64,000 nucleotides of DNA, taken from Myroides phaeus. GTDB taxonomy: Bacteria; Bacteroidota; Bacteroidia; Flavobacteriales; Flavobacteriaceae. The position numbers and the translations under genes are program-made. Shown here piece by piece: positions 25,266 to 33,909 of this stretch (the stretch's first letter is position 1; every line of letters begins with the position of its first letter). The stretch lies in contig NZ_CP047050.1 in NCBI RefSeq assembly GCF_009799805.1, positions 1,626,001 through 1,690,000 on the forward strand. Direction: 5' to 3'. The notes below the pieces were generated by a model. The model did no database searches. It saw only the letters and a program-made list of their open reading frames with translations, and was not told the origin of the DNA.

Positions 25266-25277
25266 AATACAAATGTA
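25266..25277. promoter_or_regulatory. Seven-base spacer between divergent start codons, with the pyrE -7 box
   Basis: The pyrE ATG (25265-25263, minus) and the Nudix ATG (25273-25275, plus) are separated by AATACAA. The pyrE -7 box TACATTTG (25277-25270) lies across the Nudix start codon. No matching box was found for the Nudix gene. Confidence 0.5.
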
Positions 25278-25875
25278 TAAAGTTTTTGTAAACGACAAAC
25301 CTTTGTTTCTAACAGATAAAATCGAGAAAGAAACCGATTTTCAATTGTTCTTATTAGATAGTGTCGATATTGACAAAATTATCATTAAATATTTTCAAAA
25401 TAAAATTGATAAGGCTTTTTTATACCATCCAAATGAAAAACAAATCTTAAAAAAGATAAAAGATAAGATTCCTGTGCAAAAAGCTGGAGGTGGATTGGTA
25501 TATAATTCAAAAGGAGAGATTCTTTTTATTCTTCGCAGTGGTAAATGGGATTTACCTAAAGGAGGAATTGAAAAGAACGAAGAAATGGAAGAAACTGCTA
25601 TTCGCGAAGTGGAAGAGGAGACAGGAGTAAACGGATTAGAGATAGTGCGTAAACTACCTAAAACCTACCATATCTTTAAACGTAATGGCAAGTACAAGTT
25701 AAAAATAACAACTTGGTATGAGATGAAAACTGATTTCGAAGGAACTCCAGTTGGACAGTTGGAAGAAGGAATTGAAAAAGCTGTGTGGTTAAACAAAGAG
25801 CAAATTAGAGAGGCAATGAATAATTCGTATGAGAATATTAAATTATTGATTGACGAGGCAGGAGTCTTGAAATAA
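25273..25875 (+). CDS. Nudix hydrolase
   Basis: This 200-residue protein has a Nudix box beginning GGIEKNEEMEETAIREVEEE and ending TG at about residues 97-118, with all catalytic Glu of GX5EX7REUXEEXGU present. It is preceded by GGLVYNSKGEILFILRSGKWDLPKG. The N-terminal 70 residues form an extra alpha/beta region seen in Bacteroidota relatives. Substrates of such enzymes are nucleoside diphosphate derivatives, not predictable here. The start at 25273 is chosen because it gives a normal N-terminus; the frame extends upstream into pyrE. It ends at a strong bidirectional terminator. Confidence 0.88.
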   Translation: MYKVFVNDKPLFLTDKIEKETDFQLFLLDSVDIDKIIIKYFQNKIDKAFLYHPNEKQILKKIKDKIPVQKAGGGLVYNSKGEILFILRSGKWDLPKGGIEKNEEMEETAIREVEEETGVNGLEIVRKLPKTYHIFKRNGKYKLKITTWYEMKTDFEGTPVGQLEEGIEKAVWLNKEQIREAMNNSYENIKLLIDEAGVLK

Positions 25876-25913
25876 ATAAGGTTCTTGTATTCCACAAATA
25901 AGAAAAATACATA

Positions 25914-25950
25914 TAAAAAAATCCGTTCTATCATAGAACGGATTTTTTTA
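25914..25950. terminator. Bidirectional terminator between Nudix gene and coaD
   Basis: Stem ATCCGTTCTA (25921-25930) with TAGAACGGAT (25934-25943), between A and T runs. Confidence 0.9.
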
Positions 25951-25953
25951 TAT

Positions 25954-26406
25954 TTAAAACTTAACTGGTTCTGGAACTAATTTAGAATAGTCTCCTTTAT
26001 TTCTTATAACGTCGCGTACGATACTTGAACTGATAAAAGAAGTGCTTGCAGCAGTAAGCAAAAAGACAGTTTCTATTTTAGAAAGAAAACGATTTGTATG
26101 AGCAATCGCTTTTTCAAATTCAAAATCAGCAGGGTTTCTAAGTCCTCTTAAAATAAATTGAGCATTAACTTCAAAACAATAGTCTGTTGTTAGCCCTTCA
26201 TAAGTGGTTACTTTTATTTTAGGTTCGTCTTTAAAAGTTTTTTCTATAAAACGCTTTCTTTCTTCAAGAGAAAACATATACTTTTTATCAGAATTAACTC
26301 CTATTGCAACTATAATCTCATCAAACAAAGGTAATGCTCTGTTTATAATGTCATAGTGCCCATTTGTAATAGGATCAAATGAACCAGGAAAAACTGCTCT
26401 TCTCAT
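25954..26406 (-). CDS. coaD: Phosphopantetheine adenylyltransferase
   Basis: This 150-residue enzyme makes dephospho-CoA from phosphopantetheine and ATP. The nucleotidyltransferase motif is FPGSFDPITNGHYDII (residues 6-21, with the T-x-G-H signature). RGLRNPADFEFE and the C-terminal SFISSSIVRDVI motif are also present. Length is standard. It follows ddl by nine bases, forming a two-gene operon. Confidence 0.96.
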   Translation of the reverse strand: MRRAVFPGSFDPITNGHYDIINRALPLFDEIIVAIGVNSDKKYMFSLEERKRFIEKTFKDEPKIKVTTYEGLTTDYCFEVNAQFILRGLRNPADFEFEKAIAHTNRFLSKIETVFLLTAASTSFISSSIVRDVIRNKGDYSKLVPEPVKF

Positions 26407-26415
26407 AGTTAATAA

Positions 26416-27396
26416 TTATTGTGCCTTTTGCAAAGCTAAAACAATTGCGTTGCCAAACAAATCAGATAAAGAGATATTCGCTTGTTTCGCTTGTTGAGGT
26501 AAGATACTTTCATTTGTCAAACCTGGAACAGTATTCATTTCTAATAAGAAAGGCACGCCGTCTACAATGATAAATTCACTGCGAGAGAATCCTTCCATTT
26601 TCAAGATTTTATAAATACGAGAAGCGATATCTTCTATTTTAGCTTTTGTAGCTTCGTCAATTCGTGCAGGAGTAATCTCTTGAGATTTACCTAAATATTT
26701 AGCTTCGTAATCAAAGAAGTCGTTTTCTGAAACAATTTCTGTAATAGGTAAAACAATTATTTCTCCTTGGTAATTGATCACACCAACAGAAACTTCAGTA
26801 CCATTTAAGAAACTTTCAATAATAATTTCATTGTCTTCTTTATAAGCTGTTTCAATGGCTTGTAACAACTCTTCTGTATTCTTAGCCTTAGAGATACCAA
26901 AGCTTGAACCAGAGCGATTAGGTTTAACAAAACAAGGTAATCCTACGCGTTGAATGATAGCTTCTGTATCAATAACATCTCCTTCATTCAAATAATAAGA
27001 GATTGCTGTTTTAATACCATAAGGTTTTACAACAGATAGCATATCTCTTTTATTCATTGTTAAAGCAGCTTGATAATAATCACAAGAAGTATGAGGCATA
27101 CCAATTAAATTGAAGTAAGCTTGCATTAAGCCATCTTCTCCTGGAGTACCGTGTATTGCGTTGAATACAACATCAAATGAAATCTTGTTTCCGTTGTATT
27201 GAACAGAGAAATCATTTTTATCAATTGGAAATTCGGCATTGTTTTCATCAACATAGACCCATTTGTCTTTCAGAATGTGAATTGCGTATGGGATGTATTT
27301 ATTTCTATCTAAATTATCAAAGACAACTTTTCCACTTACTAATGAGATTTTATATTCGCTTGAATAACCTCCCATGATAATAGCTACATGCTTCAT
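26416..27396 (-). CDS. ddl: D-alanine--D-alanine ligase
   Basis: This 326-residue ATP-grasp enzyme makes the D-Ala-D-Ala end of peptidoglycan precursors. The N-terminal GGYSSEYKISLVSG, the NAIHGTPGEDG motif, CFVKPNRSGSSFGISKA (ATP-binding), FLNGTEVSVGVI and FLLEMNTVPGLT (metal-binding Glu/Asn) are all present. It is divergent from the PASTA protein gene, itself a likely cell-wall protein. No clear TAnnTTTG box was found upstream. Confidence 0.96.
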   Translation of the reverse strand: MKHVAIIMGGYSSEYKISLVSGKVVFDNLDRNKYIPYAIHILKDKWVYVDENNAEFPIDKNDFSVQYNGNKISFDVVFNAIHGTPGEDGLMQAYFNLIGMPHTSCDYYQAALTMNKRDMLSVVKPYGIKTAISYYLNEGDVIDTEAIIQRVGLPCFVKPNRSGSSFGISKAKNTEELLQAIETAYKEDNEIIIESFLNGTEVSVGVINYQGEIIVLPITEIVSENDFFDYEAKYLGKSQEITPARIDEATKAKIEDIASRIYKILKMEGFSRSEFIIVDGVPFLLEMNTVPGLTNESILPQQAKQANISLSDLFGNAIVLALQKAQ

Positions 27397-27495
27397 TTTT
27401 AATTAGTTTTATTTCTCGAGAGAGAAAATTATAGGGTACTTTGGGTAAAACAAATTTATAACAAAACATAGAAACAAAAAATGTTTTCGATTTTA

Positions 27496-27503
27496 TATCT
27501 TTG
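27496..27503 (+). promoter_or_regulatory. Promoter -7 box of the PASTA gene
   Basis: TATCTTTG fits TAnnTTTG and lies 16 bases before the ATG at 27520. Confidence 0.6.
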
Positions 27504-27519
27504 CCCAAAATAAATAGAT

Positions 27520-28113
27520 ATGAAATTATTTGGTTTTTTAAAAAGCAAGGCTTTTTTTATTTCTCTAATCGCTGCAGTAGTTATGCTTGTAGCTGGAGTA
27601 TTTTTAGCTCTTAAATGGTTAGAGAAAACAACAAATCACGGGCAACGTATTGCTGTACCATCAATTTTAAAGTTGGATACAGATCAGGCAATCCAGGTTT
27701 TAGAGAAAAACAGTTTGCGTATGGTTGTACTTGATACGGTAGATTACGATAGAGATTTTCCTCCTTTAACTATTCTTGAACAAGATCCAGAACCAAATAC
27801 GGATGTAAAAGAGAATAGAAAAATATATGTTAAGATTAACGCAGCAGGTTATGGAAAAGTGATTTTACCAGAATTCGAAAAGTTAACGTACAGACAAGTT
27901 TTAGCAACTATTAAATCGTTAGGGTTAAAAGAGGGGACTATTTCTTATGAAACATTTATAGGAAAAGATGTAGTCTTGAGAGTGACTCAAAATGGTAAAG
28001 TGTTGAAAAAAGGAGATAAAGTGTCTAAAAATTCTCGAGTTGACTTTGTTTTAGGAGATGGTAGAGCAGCTTATACACAAGAAGAATTAGACGTAGCACC
28101 AGAGATTGATTAA
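27520..28113 (+). CDS. PASTA domain membrane protein
   Basis: This 197-residue protein has one N-terminal transmembrane helix (about residues 13-33) and two to three PASTA repeats outside: AVPSILKLDTDQAIQVLEKNSLRM, then LPEFEKLTYRQVLATIKSLGLKEG, then a last part near VTQNGKVLKKGDKVSKNSRV. PASTA domains bind cell-wall precursors in penicillin-binding proteins and Ser/Thr kinases; here there is neither a kinase nor a transpeptidase domain. It lies next to ddl and 20 bases before the pseudouridine synthase gene, with which it shares a transcript. The role in the envelope is inferred. Confidence 0.85.
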   Translation: MKLFGFLKSKAFFISLIAAVVMLVAGVFLALKWLEKTTNHGQRIAVPSILKLDTDQAIQVLEKNSLRMVVLDTVDYDRDFPPLTILEQDPEPNTDVKENRKIYVKINAAGYGKVILPEFEKLTYRQVLATIKSLGLKEGTISYETFIGKDVVLRVTQNGKVLKKGDKVSKNSRVDFVLGDGRAAYTQEELDVAPEID

Positions 28114-28133
28114 GAAAGATATAAGAAAGATAT

Positions 28134-29186
28134 ATGCAAGAAGGTAATATTGAAGCGTTCGATGATTTAGATGGAGAATTATATGAACATTTTAGATTTG
28201 AAGCAGGAAAAGGACAGGCTCCTCTTAGAGTAGATAAGTTTTTAATGAACTTAGTAGAAAATGCTACGAGAAACAAAATCCAACAAGCTGCTGCAAATGG
28301 AAATATTTTTGTGAATGATGTACCTGTTAAATCAAATCACAAAGTGAAGTCAATGGACGTTGTACGTGTGTTGATGAAACAACCACCATTTGAAAACATC
28401 ATCATACCAGAGGATATTCCGTTAGATATAGTTTATGAAGATGACGCTGTTTTAGTTATTAATAAACCAGCAGGACTTGTAGTTCATCCAGGACACGGTA
28501 ATTACACAGGGACATTGGTAAATGCATTGGCTTACCATTTTGATAATCTACCTTTAAATAGTAGTGAACGTCCAGGATTAGTACACCGTATTGACAAAGA
28601 TACAACAGGACTTTTAGTAGTTGCAAAAACAGAGTGGGCAATGACTGAATTGCAAAAACAGTTTGCTGCAAAAACTACGGAGCGTGAGTATATGGCAATG
28701 GTATGGGGAAATGTTGAAGAAGATGAGGGAGTAATTGAAAGCTATATCGGTCGCCACGTTAAAGACAGAATGCAAATGGCTGCTTTTGACGACGAAACTA
28801 TGGGAAAATGGGCAGTTACGCATTATAAGGTAATTGAGCGTTTAGGATATGTTACTTTAGTTTCTTGTCGATTAGAAACAGGGCGTACTCACCAGATTCG
28901 TGTACATATGAAGTCTATTGGACATACCTTGTTTAACGATGAGCGTTATGGAGGAAACCTTATTTTGAAAGGAACTACATTTACGAAGTATAAACAGTTT
29001 GTAGATAATTGTTTTAGCGTTTTACCAAGACAGGCACTACACGCAAGAACATTAGGTTTTGAACATCCAATAACAAAAGAGTTTATGCGATTTGAAACTG
29101 AAATTCCTGAAGATATGCAGGAGTGTATCGCAAAATGGAAAACATACGCACAAGCATCTAACCTTGGAAACAAAGGAGAAATATAA
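28134..29186 (+). CDS. RluA/RluD family pseudouridine synthase
   Basis: This 350-residue enzyme probably modifies uridines of large-subunit rRNA. An N-terminal S4 RNA-binding domain (about residues 25-85, LRVDKFLMNLVENATRNKIQ) is followed by the catalytic domain with LVINKPAGLVVHPGHGNYTGTLVNAL and the active-site loop RPGLVHRIDKDTTGLLVVAK, whose Asp is the nucleophile. GRTHQIRVHMKSIGH is motif III. RluD is the closest match by layout, but the exact target cannot be told. It is the second gene of the PASTA operon. Confidence 0.92.
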   Translation: MQEGNIEAFDDLDGELYEHFRFEAGKGQAPLRVDKFLMNLVENATRNKIQQAAANGNIFVNDVPVKSNHKVKSMDVVRVLMKQPPFENIIIPEDIPLDIVYEDDAVLVINKPAGLVVHPGHGNYTGTLVNALAYHFDNLPLNSSERPGLVHRIDKDTTGLLVVAKTEWAMTELQKQFAAKTTEREYMAMVWGNVEEDEGVIESYIGRHVKDRMQMAAFDDETMGKWAVTHYKVIERLGYVTLVSCRLETGRTHQIRVHMKSIGHTLFNDERYGGNLILKGTTFTKYKQFVDNCFSVLPRQALHARTLGFEHPITKEFMRFETEIPEDMQECIAKWKTYAQASNLGNKGEI

Positions 29187-29191
29187 TACAG

Positions 29192-29222
29192 AAGGAATCA
29201 ACCAGAGTTGGTTCCTTTTTTT
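29192..29222 (+). terminator. Terminator of the PASTA-pseudouridine synthase operon
   Basis: An 11-bp stem (29192-29202 with 29207-29217, one G-T pair) and a T run. Confidence 0.85.
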
Positions 29223-29416
29223 ATTTTTTAAATTAGGTATATACTTTTGATTGTAAAGTAAAGGATATTTATTTCACCTAAGTTCTATTGCATTTAAGTA
29301 AGTGGTAATGGAAGAAGTATAATAGTATCTTAAAAAAGCCCTTGTCTTCGTAAAAACACACTAAATTCATTTCTCTTTCCGAATTTATTTATTTACTTTG
29401 GTGACTTTAGATTAAA

Positions 29417-30733
29417 ATGTTAAGTCAACTTAAAGTACATATTGAAAGTAATTTTCAAGAATTAGTAGAAAAACCATTGTTACTTGCCGTTAGTGGTGGG
29501 ATAGACAGTGTCGTTTTAGTACACTTATGTCATCAATTAAAACTCAATATCGCAATAGCACATTGCAATTTCCACTTGCGTAAACAAGATAGTATAGATG
29601 ATCAGGCTTTTGTAGAGCAATTGGGAAAACAATTAGATATTCCCGTTTTTGTAGCGGAGTTTCAAACAGAACAATACGCTGAGGAGAATAAGATATCTAT
29701 TCAAATTGCTGCCAGAGAGTTGAGGTATGATTGGTTTAAATCCCTCATTGCAAAAGGGGAGTATAAATACTTGTTGACAGCTCATCACTTAGATGATTCT
29801 ATGGAAACGTTTTTAATCAATTTATCAAGAGGAACAGGTATTGAAGGATTGTTAGGGATACCTGCTAAGAATGATTATATCAGACGTCCATTATTGCCAT
29901 TTACAAGAGAGCAGATAGTTAATTACGCTGAAGAAAATAAGATTACTTGGCGTGAAGATTATACAAATGCTCAGACAAAATATCTTCGTAATAAAATCAG
30001 ACAAAACATATTGCCTTTAGTAAAAGAGACCAATGATCAGTTTGCAAATTCGTTTCAAAAAACAATTGATTACTTACAGCAAACATTTGATTTAAGTGAA
30101 GATGCAAGTCGTTTATACTTTGAAAAAATAGTTAAAAGCATAGACAATCAGTTGATTATTGATATTTTAGCGCTAAAAGAATTATCTTCGCCTATAGCTT
30201 ATTTATATCGCTGGTTACAGCCTTACGGATTTACAGCTTGGAGCGATATAGAAAACTTATTAGATGCTACATCAGGTAAAGTAGTTTATTCACCAACGCA
30301 TATGTTGCTTAAGAATAGAGATGAACTTATTTTACAAAGTTTAGCAGATAAAGAAGAGAATAAAGAACAAATATATTTTTTAGAACCAAAACAAACATTA
30401 ACCGAACCACTAAAGATTAGTATAACACCTTATGAAGAAAAAGAATTAAAAAGCGATAGTTCTGTAATTTATGTGGATGGAGATGCTTTAAAGTTTCCTT
30501 TATCTATTCGAAAATACAGAAGTGGAGATAAATTTATTCCTTTTGGGATGAAGGGCAGTAAAAAAGTAAGTAAGTTCTTTAAAGACGAGAAGTTTAGTCT
30601 GATAGATAAAGAAAATACCTATCTTTTATGCTCAGAAGATAAAATTGTATGGATTATTGGAAGTCGAATGGATGAACGATTTAAGGTAAAAAATACAACT
30701 ACAAACATTTTTAAAATTCAAGTTATTTTATGA
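29417..30733 (+). CDS. tilS: tRNA(Ile)-lysidine synthase
   Basis: This 438-residue enzyme converts C34 of the tRNA-Ile CAU anticodon to lysidine. The PP-loop AVSGGIDSVVL (about residues 24-34) binds ATP. AHHLDDSMETFLINLSRGTGIEGL and RRPLLPFTREQI are typical of the N-terminal domain. A C-terminal TilS domain of about 70 residues begins near FPLSIRKYRSGDKFIPFGMKGSKKVSKFF. It overlaps dsbD by four bases (ATGA), showing translational coupling. Confidence 0.95.
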   Translation: MLSQLKVHIESNFQELVEKPLLLAVSGGIDSVVLVHLCHQLKLNIAIAHCNFHLRKQDSIDDQAFVEQLGKQLDIPVFVAEFQTEQYAEENKISIQIAARELRYDWFKSLIAKGEYKYLLTAHHLDDSMETFLINLSRGTGIEGLLGIPAKNDYIRRPLLPFTREQIVNYAEENKITWREDYTNAQTKYLRNKIRQNILPLVKETNDQFANSFQKTIDYLQQTFDLSEDASRLYFEKIVKSIDNQLIIDILALKELSSPIAYLYRWLQPYGFTAWSDIENLLDATSGKVVYSPTHMLLKNRDELILQSLADKEENKEQIYFLEPKQTLTEPLKISITPYEEKELKSDSSVIYVDGDALKFPLSIRKYRSGDKFIPFGMKGSKKVSKFFKDEKFSLIDKENTYLLCSEDKIVWIIGSRMDERFKVKNTTTNIFKIQVIL

Positions 30734-32721
30734 GAAAATTAGCTTATTTGCTACTTTTTTTAGTGTCATTTGTGTCAATGCAAGCACAGATTGCAAACCC
30801 TGCGAAATGGCAAACTAAAATCGAGAAGAAGTCTGACACAGAATACACTATCACTTGGGATGGTATTATTCAAGAGGGATGGCATATGTATTCTCAGCAC
30901 ACTCCAGATGGAGGACCACTACCTACAGAGTTTATTTATAACAACCAAGAGGGAAATTATGAGTTAGTAGGAGCGGCAAAAGAGAGTGAAACAAAAACAA
31001 CGTTCAACGATATTTTTGATGTTGATGAAACTTATTTTGTAGGACCAGTAAAATTGGTTCAGGATATCAAGTTGACAAATCAAGATACACCAAATGTACA
31101 AGTTGAATTAGCATACCAAGTTTGTGAAGAAGTATGTATCAGTCAAAGTAATTTATTTGTTTTTGACTTAAAGACTTTAACTTCTGTTGAGGTTAAAAAC
31201 TTTGAAGAGTACGCTACAAAAACTTCAGCAACAGATTCGAAAGATAGTGCTACAAGTGAAACAGATGGAGCAGTAGTTACAAACAAGAAAGAAGAGAAAA
31301 GAGGATTGTTTACAATCTTTATTCTTGCGTTCTTCTCTGGTTTTGCAGCTTTACTTACACCTTGTGTATTCCCTATGATTCCTATGACGGTTAGTTTCTT
31401 TACAAAACAAAGTAAAACACGTGCTAAAGGGATTAAGAATGCGATTATCTACGGATTGTCTATTATTTTTATTTATGTAATCTTAGGAACAATTGTTACT
31501 GCTATATTTGGAGCGGATTCATTAAATGCGTTATCAACTAACGTTTATTTTAATGTGATTTTCTTCTTGTTATTAGTGGTATTTGCTACGTCTTTCTTAG
31601 GAGCATTTGAAATTATGTTACCTAACTCTTGGGCGAATAAAGTAGATTCACAAGCAGATAGAGGTGGTATTATTGGTATCCTATTTATGGCTTTAGCTTT
31701 GGCTATTGTGTCGTTTTCTTGTACAGGACCTATTGTAGGAACTTTATTGGTAGAAGCAGCGTCTAAAGGAGGAATAGCACCTATTGTAGGGATGTTAGGT
31801 TTCTCATTGGCATTAGCTTTACCATTTATGTTATTTGCAATGTTCCCAGGGTGGTTAAACTCAATGCCTCGTTCTGGAGGATGGTTAAACACGGTAAAAG
31901 TATCATTAGGTTTCTTAGAGTTAGCTTTAGCTTTTAAATTCTTATCAAATGCAGACTTAGTATTACAAGCGCATTGGTTAGAAAGAGAAGTATTCTTAGC
32001 TATTTGGATTGCTATTTTTGGTGCTTGGGCATTGTACTTATTAGGAAAAATTAAATTACCTCACGATAGTCCAACAGATAGTATTTCTGTCGGAAGATTA
32101 TTTATGGCTCTTTTAGTAACTACGTTTACTATTTATTTAGTACCTGGATTATGGGGAGCACCATTAAAGATTATTTCAGGTTTCCCGCCACCAATGACGT
32201 ATAGTGAAAGTCCATATGGAGTTGGAGGAAAAGGTGGTTCAGCAGGTGGTGATGCAGTAGGTGTATTGCCAGATGGAGCTAAATTAGGAGCACACGATAT
32301 CGTTGCTTTTACAGATTACGAAAAAGGAGTAGCTTATGCACAATCAGTAAACAAGCCTATTTTATTAGACTTTACAGGATTTGCTTGTGTTAACTGTCGT
32401 AAAATGGAAGACTACGTATGGTCAGATCCATCAGTATTGTCAATTCTTAAAAATGAAGTTGTTTTGATTTCACTTTATGTTGACGACAAAAAGGAGCTAC
32501 CTGAAAATGAGCAGTATATTTCTGAGACAACAGGTAATAAAATTAAGACGATTGGTAATAAATGGAGTGATTTCCAAATGAAGAATTACCACGCTAATGC
32601 GCAACCATACTATATTATTTTAGATAGTAAAGAAAACCGATTAACTGAAGCAGTAGGATATACACCAGATGTAGATGACTACAAAGCTTGGTTAGAGAGC
32701 GGAGTTCAGAAAGTAAAATAA
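30730..32721 (+). CDS. dsbD: Thiol:disulfide interchange protein DsbD
   Basis: This 663-residue membrane protein passes electrons from cytosolic thioredoxin to periplasmic proteins. After a signal peptide (1-19) comes a periplasmic N-terminal domain with a Cys pair (VCEEVC, about residues 136-140). An eight-helix membrane domain follows, with the two redox Cys in LLTPCVFPM and SFSCTGPIVG. It ends with a thioredoxin-like domain holding CVNC (FACVNCRKMEDYVW). All three redox pairs are present. It shares a transcript with tilS, overlapping by four bases, and ends at a strong terminator. A role in cytochrome c maturation is possible but not shown. Confidence 0.93.
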   Translation: MRKLAYLLLFLVSFVSMQAQIANPAKWQTKIEKKSDTEYTITWDGIIQEGWHMYSQHTPDGGPLPTEFIYNNQEGNYELVGAAKESETKTTFNDIFDVDETYFVGPVKLVQDIKLTNQDTPNVQVELAYQVCEEVCISQSNLFVFDLKTLTSVEVKNFEEYATKTSATDSKDSATSETDGAVVTNKKEEKRGLFTIFILAFFSGFAALLTPCVFPMIPMTVSFFTKQSKTRAKGIKNAIIYGLSIIFIYVILGTIVTAIFGADSLNALSTNVYFNVIFFLLLVVFATSFLGAFEIMLPNSWANKVDSQADRGGIIGILFMALALAIVSFSCTGPIVGTLLVEAASKGGIAPIVGMLGFSLALALPFMLFAMFPGWLNSMPRSGGWLNTVKVSLGFLELALAFKFLSNADLVLQAHWLEREVFLAIWIAIFGAWALYLLGKIKLPHDSPTDSISVGRLFMALLVTTFTIYLVPGLWGAPLKIISGFPPPMTYSESPYGVGGKGGSAGGDAVGVLPDGAKLGAHDIVAFTDYEKGVAYAQSVNKPILLDFTGFACVNCRKMEDYVWSDPSVLSILKNEVVLISLYVDDKKELPENEQYISETTGNKIKTIGNKWSDFQMKNYHANAQPYYIILDSKENRLTEAVGYTPDVDDYKAWLESGVQKVK

Positions 32722-32743
32722 AACTTATCAATTAGTTAAGTAC

Positions 32744-32777
32744 AAAGCCGAGTGATTATTTCACTCGGCTTTTTTTG
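32744..32777 (+). terminator. Terminator of tilS-dsbD
   Basis: Stem AAAGCCGAGTGA with TCACTCGGCTTT (32744-32755, 32761-32772) and a T run. Confidence 0.9.
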
Positions 32778-32962
32778 TGTTATTCTGTAAATAAAAGTTT
32801 GCATTTTGAGAAAATATTAAGATATAAGTCAATACATTTGATAGCTATACTTAGGTATGCTAATCATTAACTACAAGGGAAATATTGTATTTACAATACT
32901 TGATTTCACGTGTAGATAGTGAAGGGAAGAGGAAAAGGAAAAATCAGAAAAATTGTTATAAA

Positions 32963-33808
32963 ATGAAAAGAAGTTTAGTTGCAATCGCTTTTGGATTGTT
33001 TGCTTTGTGCACAAATGCACAGGTACACACTCCACCTACCAGTACAAAATCAGAGATTCACCAAGTAGTTGGGTTAACAGATGTAAATATAGATTATTCA
33101 AGACCTAATATGCGTGGGCGTTTAGTTTTTGGTGATTTGGTTCCTTATGGAAGACTTTGGAGAACCGGAGCAAATATGAACACTGTTGTTACCTTTGGTA
33201 ATGATGTTGTTATTGGTGGTAAAACATTGAAAAAAGGTTCTTATGCCTTGTATAGTATTCCAAAAGTAGAGGAGTGGGAAATCATCTTTTACGCAGATAC
33301 AAACAATTGGGGATTGCCTGAAAAATGGGATGAAAGCAAAGTAGCTCTGTCAACTAAAGTAAAAGCAATTGGTTCTGATCGCAAATTTGAAACACTGACA
33401 ATTGCTGTAAATAATGTGAATATAGATTATGCTGATTTAGAGATAATGTGGGAAAAAGTAATTGTACCTATTCGCTTTACTGTTCCAACTGATCAATTGG
33501 CAATGGAAACAATAGAGGAGACTTTTTCTGGCCCTAAGGTTGTAGATTATTATGCGGCAGCAGAATACTACTACTTAACAGGAAAAGACCTTAAAAAAGC
33601 GTTAGAATGGGTAGATGCAGCAATACAGAAATCAGGAGATAAAGTGCCTTATTACTTTGTTCGTTTGAAATCTCAGATTCAAGCAAAATCAGGAGATAAA
33701 GTAGCCGCAGTAGAAACAGCTAAGCTTGCTTTAGCGTTAGCAGAAAAAGCTAATAACTTAGATTACATTAAGATAAACAAAGACGCTATAAAAGAGTGGT
33801 CTAAATAA
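32963..33808 (+). CDS. DUF2911 domain protein, exported
   Basis: This 281-residue protein has a signal peptide (about residues 1-19, MKRSLVAIAFGLFALCTNA). The DUF2911 core follows, with VNIDYSRPNMRGRLVFGDLVPYG, WRTGANMNTVVTF, LKKGSYALYSIP and FYADTNNWG, all typical. The C-terminal 80 residues (AAEYYYLTGKDLKKALEWVDAAIQ) look like a TPR-type helical repeat. DUF2911 proteins are common in Bacteroidota and their function is unknown. The start at 32963 is preferred because it gives the signal peptide; the upstream extension is strongly basic and unlike the family. Confidence 0.85.
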   Translation: MKRSLVAIAFGLFALCTNAQVHTPPTSTKSEIHQVVGLTDVNIDYSRPNMRGRLVFGDLVPYGRLWRTGANMNTVVTFGNDVVIGGKTLKKGSYALYSIPKVEEWEIIFYADTNNWGLPEKWDESKVALSTKVKAIGSDRKFETLTIAVNNVNIDYADLEIMWEKVIVPIRFTVPTDQLAMETIEETFSGPKVVDYYAAAEYYYLTGKDLKKALEWVDAAIQKSGDKVPYYFVRLKSQIQAKSGDKVAAVETAKLALALAEKANNLDYIKINKDAIKEWSK

Positions 33809-33813
33809 TTTTC

Positions 33814-33846
33814 AAAAGATAGCCGTAAAAAGCTATCTTTTTTTAT
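33814..33846 (+). terminator. Terminator of the DUF2911 gene
   Basis: Stem AAAAGATAGC (33814-33823) with GCTATCTTTT (33832-33841) and a T run. Confidence 0.8.
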
Positions 33847-33877
33847 GCCATATTTTTATATTTTGTAGTTAATGGTT

Positions 33878-33885
33878 TATCTTTG
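33878..33885 (+). promoter_or_regulatory. Promoter -7 box of purB
   Basis: TATCTTTG fits TAnnTTTG, 24 bases before the purB ATG. Confidence 0.55.
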
Positions 33886-33909
33886 TTTTTTAACAACACA
33901 TTCTAAATT

